From contig JASJBO010000116.1 in NCBI GenBank assembly GCA_030066475.1, positions 1 through 13,248 on the forward strand: a DNA stretch of 13,248 bases, written 5' to 3'. Positions within the stretch are counted from its first letter, which is position 1, and each line of letters starts with the position of its first letter. Under the pieces are notes generated by a model. That model saw nothing but the letters and a program-made list of their open reading frames with translations. It had not been told where the DNA came from and searched no databases. Made by a program: the position numbers and the translations under genes. Positions 11,775 to 13,248 of this stretch are shown here, piece after piece. The stretch comes from Myxococcota bacterium (GTDB lineage Bacteria > Myxococcota_A > UBA9160 > PR03).

Positions 11775-13248
11775 CCGACTCGCCGCGCGGCCGGCAGATC
11801 GCCTCGAGCGTGCGGGCCAGCTCCGCCTCGCGCACGTCGAGGCCGGCGGCCGCCTCCGCCAGGTCGGCCAGCGACAGCATGCCCTGGAGGCGCCCCGCCT
11901 CGTCCACGACCGGCAGGCGGCGCACCTGCGCCGAGCGCATGCGCTCCTCGGCGACCGACACGCGGTCCTCGGCGCGGCAGGTGTACACGCGGGTCGCCAT
12001 GGCCTCGCGCACCGGCGTCTCCGCCAGCCGTCCCCCGCCGGTGTAGGCGGCCATGCAGACGTCGCGGTCGGTGATCATGCCCACCACGCGGCCGCTCCCG
12101 TCGAGCGCGATCACCGGCACGCAGCCGCAGTCGCCCTCCCACATGCTGCGCGCCGCCTCGCGCAGGCTGTCGTCCGGCGTGCAGCTGCGCACGTCGGTCC
12201 GCATCAGGTCGGCCACGCGCGCCTCGCCGGTCCCGGTGGCGCCCTCGCGCGCCGCGCGCAGCGACTGCACCACGCGGTCGACCACCTGCTCGACCTCGCC
12301 GCCCAGGCTGCGCAGGGTCTGCTCGCCGAACTCGCGGAGCTGCGTGGCGGCCTCGTCGAGGCGCTCCTCGAGCTCGCGACGCAGCCGCGCCGGGTAGGAC
12401 TGGGTGCGCGCCGCCCGGATGCCGGCCGAGACGCCGGCCGCGAGCTGCTCGAGCTCGCCGGCGAAGGCCACCAGCAGGTCGTCGAAGCTCACCAGCCCCA
12501 CCGGGCGGCCGTCCTCGAGCACCGGGATGCGCCGCACGCCCGTGATGCGCATGCGCTCCACCAGCGCCTCGAGCGGATCGGTGGGCGCCGCCGCGAGCAG
12601 CGGGGCGCTCATGACGGCCGCGGCCTCGGTCTTCTCCGGATCGAGCCCGGCGGCCACCACCCGGAGTGCCAGGTCGCGGTCGGTCACGATGCCGGCCGCC
12701 CGCCCCTCGTCGTCGAGCACCACCACGCTGCCGACGGCCCGCTCCTGCATCGCGCGCGCCAGCTCGGCCGCGGTCGCCGTCTCGGGCGTGGCGACCACCT
12801 GGCTCGAGTAGTGCGCGGAGGTCCGGCGCGGCAGGGGCTCCGGGGCCGCCTCGGTGCCCGCCGGGAGCTGCGCGGCCAGCACCTCGGCCAGGCCGCCGAT
12901 CTCGGCGGCCAGCAGGCGCACCAGGTCGTCGGCCGCCAACAACCCGAGGACTCGGTCCTCGGCGTCCAGCACCGGCAGCCGGCGCACGCGGTGGCTGCGC
13001 AGCAGCCTCAGGGCCTCCTGCACCGAGGCCTCGGCGCCCACCGAGACCGGCGACTGGCTCATCGCGTCTGCGACCCGGGCCTTCGAGGCGGCGCGCCCGC
13101 CCCGGGCCCCGTGGAGCGCCAGGTCGCGATCGGTCAGGACGCCAGCGAGCCGGTCGTTCTCGACCACCACCAGCAGGCCGGCGCCCTCCTTCTCCATGCG
13201 CCGGGCGGCGTCGCGCAGGCGCTCCTCCGGGGCGGCGGTGCACACCGG
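11740..13248 (-). CDS. Multi-CBS (three Bateman modules) regulatory protein, partial (N-terminus beyond the right edge)
   Basis: At least 501 residues of tandem CBS domains, which bind adenine nucleotides or related ligands and sense energy or ionic state. Counting from the edge, CBS motifs lie at about 1-50, 58-113, 147-200, 207-262, 342-402 and 409-468, making three Bateman pairs. The ligand-contact motif TDRD appears at 38-41, 188-191 and 392-395, once per pair. Between pairs two and three, residues 280-335 are helical and charged (RLRRELEERLDEAATQLREF), probably a coiled coil or dimerisation spacer. There is no channel, kinase, IMPDH or DNA-binding domain in the visible part. The frame is open to the edge: the GTG at 13245 encodes the Val of PVCTAAP, which belongs inside a CBS motif, so the true start is outside. 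The stop TAG at 11742-11740 lies inside the dehydrogenase gene. Confidence 0.88.
   Translation of the reverse strand, partial: PVCTAAPEERLRDAARRMEKEGAGLLVVVENDRLAGVLTDRDLALHGARGGRAASKARVADAMSQSPVSVGAEASVQEALRLLRSHRVRRLPVLDAEDRVLGLLAADDLVRLLAAEIGGLAEVLAAQLPAGTEAAPEPLPRRTSAHYSSQVVATPETATAAELARAMQERAVGSVVVLDDEGRAAGIVTDRDLALRVVAAGLDPEKTEAAAVMSAPLLAAAPTDPLEALVERMRITGVRRIPVLEDGRPVGLVSFDDLLVAFAGELEQLAAGVSAGIRAARTQSYPARLRRELEERLDEAATQLREFGEQTLRSLGGEVEQVVDRVVQSLRAAREGATGTGEARVADLMRTDVRSCTPDDSLREAARSMWEGDCGCVPVIALDGSGRVVGMITDRDVCMAAYTGGGRLAETPVREAMATRVYTCRAEDRVSVAEERMRSAQVRRLPVVDEAGRLQGMLSLADLAEAAAGLDVREAELARTLEAICRPRGESVSPRDPREPDR

Noticed and set aside
13243..13245. GTG near the right edge as the start of the CBS protein
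   Set aside because: It falls inside the first CBS motif (PVCTAAP) and the frame continues open to the edge, so the gene is truncated by the window.

Overview
This window is about 13.2 kb of very GC-rich bacterial DNA with tightly packed genes. Genes start with ATG, GTG or TTG, usually behind a GGAGG-type ribosome binding site. Lipoprotein and Sec signals, sigma-54 promoter elements, a multi-PAS histidine kinase, and a haloalkane dehalogenase of the DhlA-like class suggest a Gram-negative, metabolically versatile soil or sediment bacterium. A deltaproteobacterial, Myxococcota or Binatota-like lineage is a guess from style only; no marker gene is present.

Layout. (1) Positions 1-2313, minus strand: a probable three-gene operon, read right to left. 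It encodes a DUF456 membrane protein, an FAD/NAD(P) oxidoreductase of the adrenodoxin-reductase/GltD type, and a small CesT/YbjN-like protein cut by the left edge. (2) Positions 2314-2459: a divergent intergenic region with a consensus-perfect sigma-54 -24/-12 element reading rightwards. (3) Positions 2460-5783, plus: a large secreted protein with a beta-propeller-like head, four tandem repeats of about 176 residues, a thrombospondin type-3-like calcium segment and a dockerin-like pair of EF loops. (4) Positions 5817-8462, plus: one 881-residue lipoprotein ORF that joins a complete haloalkane dehalogenase to a complete YtcJ-type amidohydrolase. (5) Positions 8518-10900, plus: a soluble three-PAS histidine kinase, then a stand-alone receiver protein. 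(6) Positions 10923-11774, plus: a short-chain dehydrogenase whose ribosome binding site lies in a small hairpin directly after the receiver stop codon. (7) Positions 11740-13248, minus: a CBS-domain protein with six CBS motifs, convergent with and overlapping the dehydrogenase, and cut by the right edge.

How the genes may work together (inference). The kinase and receiver look like a cognate pair, but the receiver has no output domain, so it would signal through protein contacts or phosphotransfer. The exported repeat protein and the exported dehalogenase-amidohydrolase fusion are adjacent and co-directional, but only the first has a clear promoter. The most novel item is the dehalogenase-amidohydrolase fusion; the best-supported regulatory item is the sigma-54 promoter of the repeat protein.

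No RNA gene, insertion sequence, CRISPR array or convincing terminator was seen. No gene-free stretch exceeds 150 bases; the largest gaps are 2314-2459 and 10381-10504.
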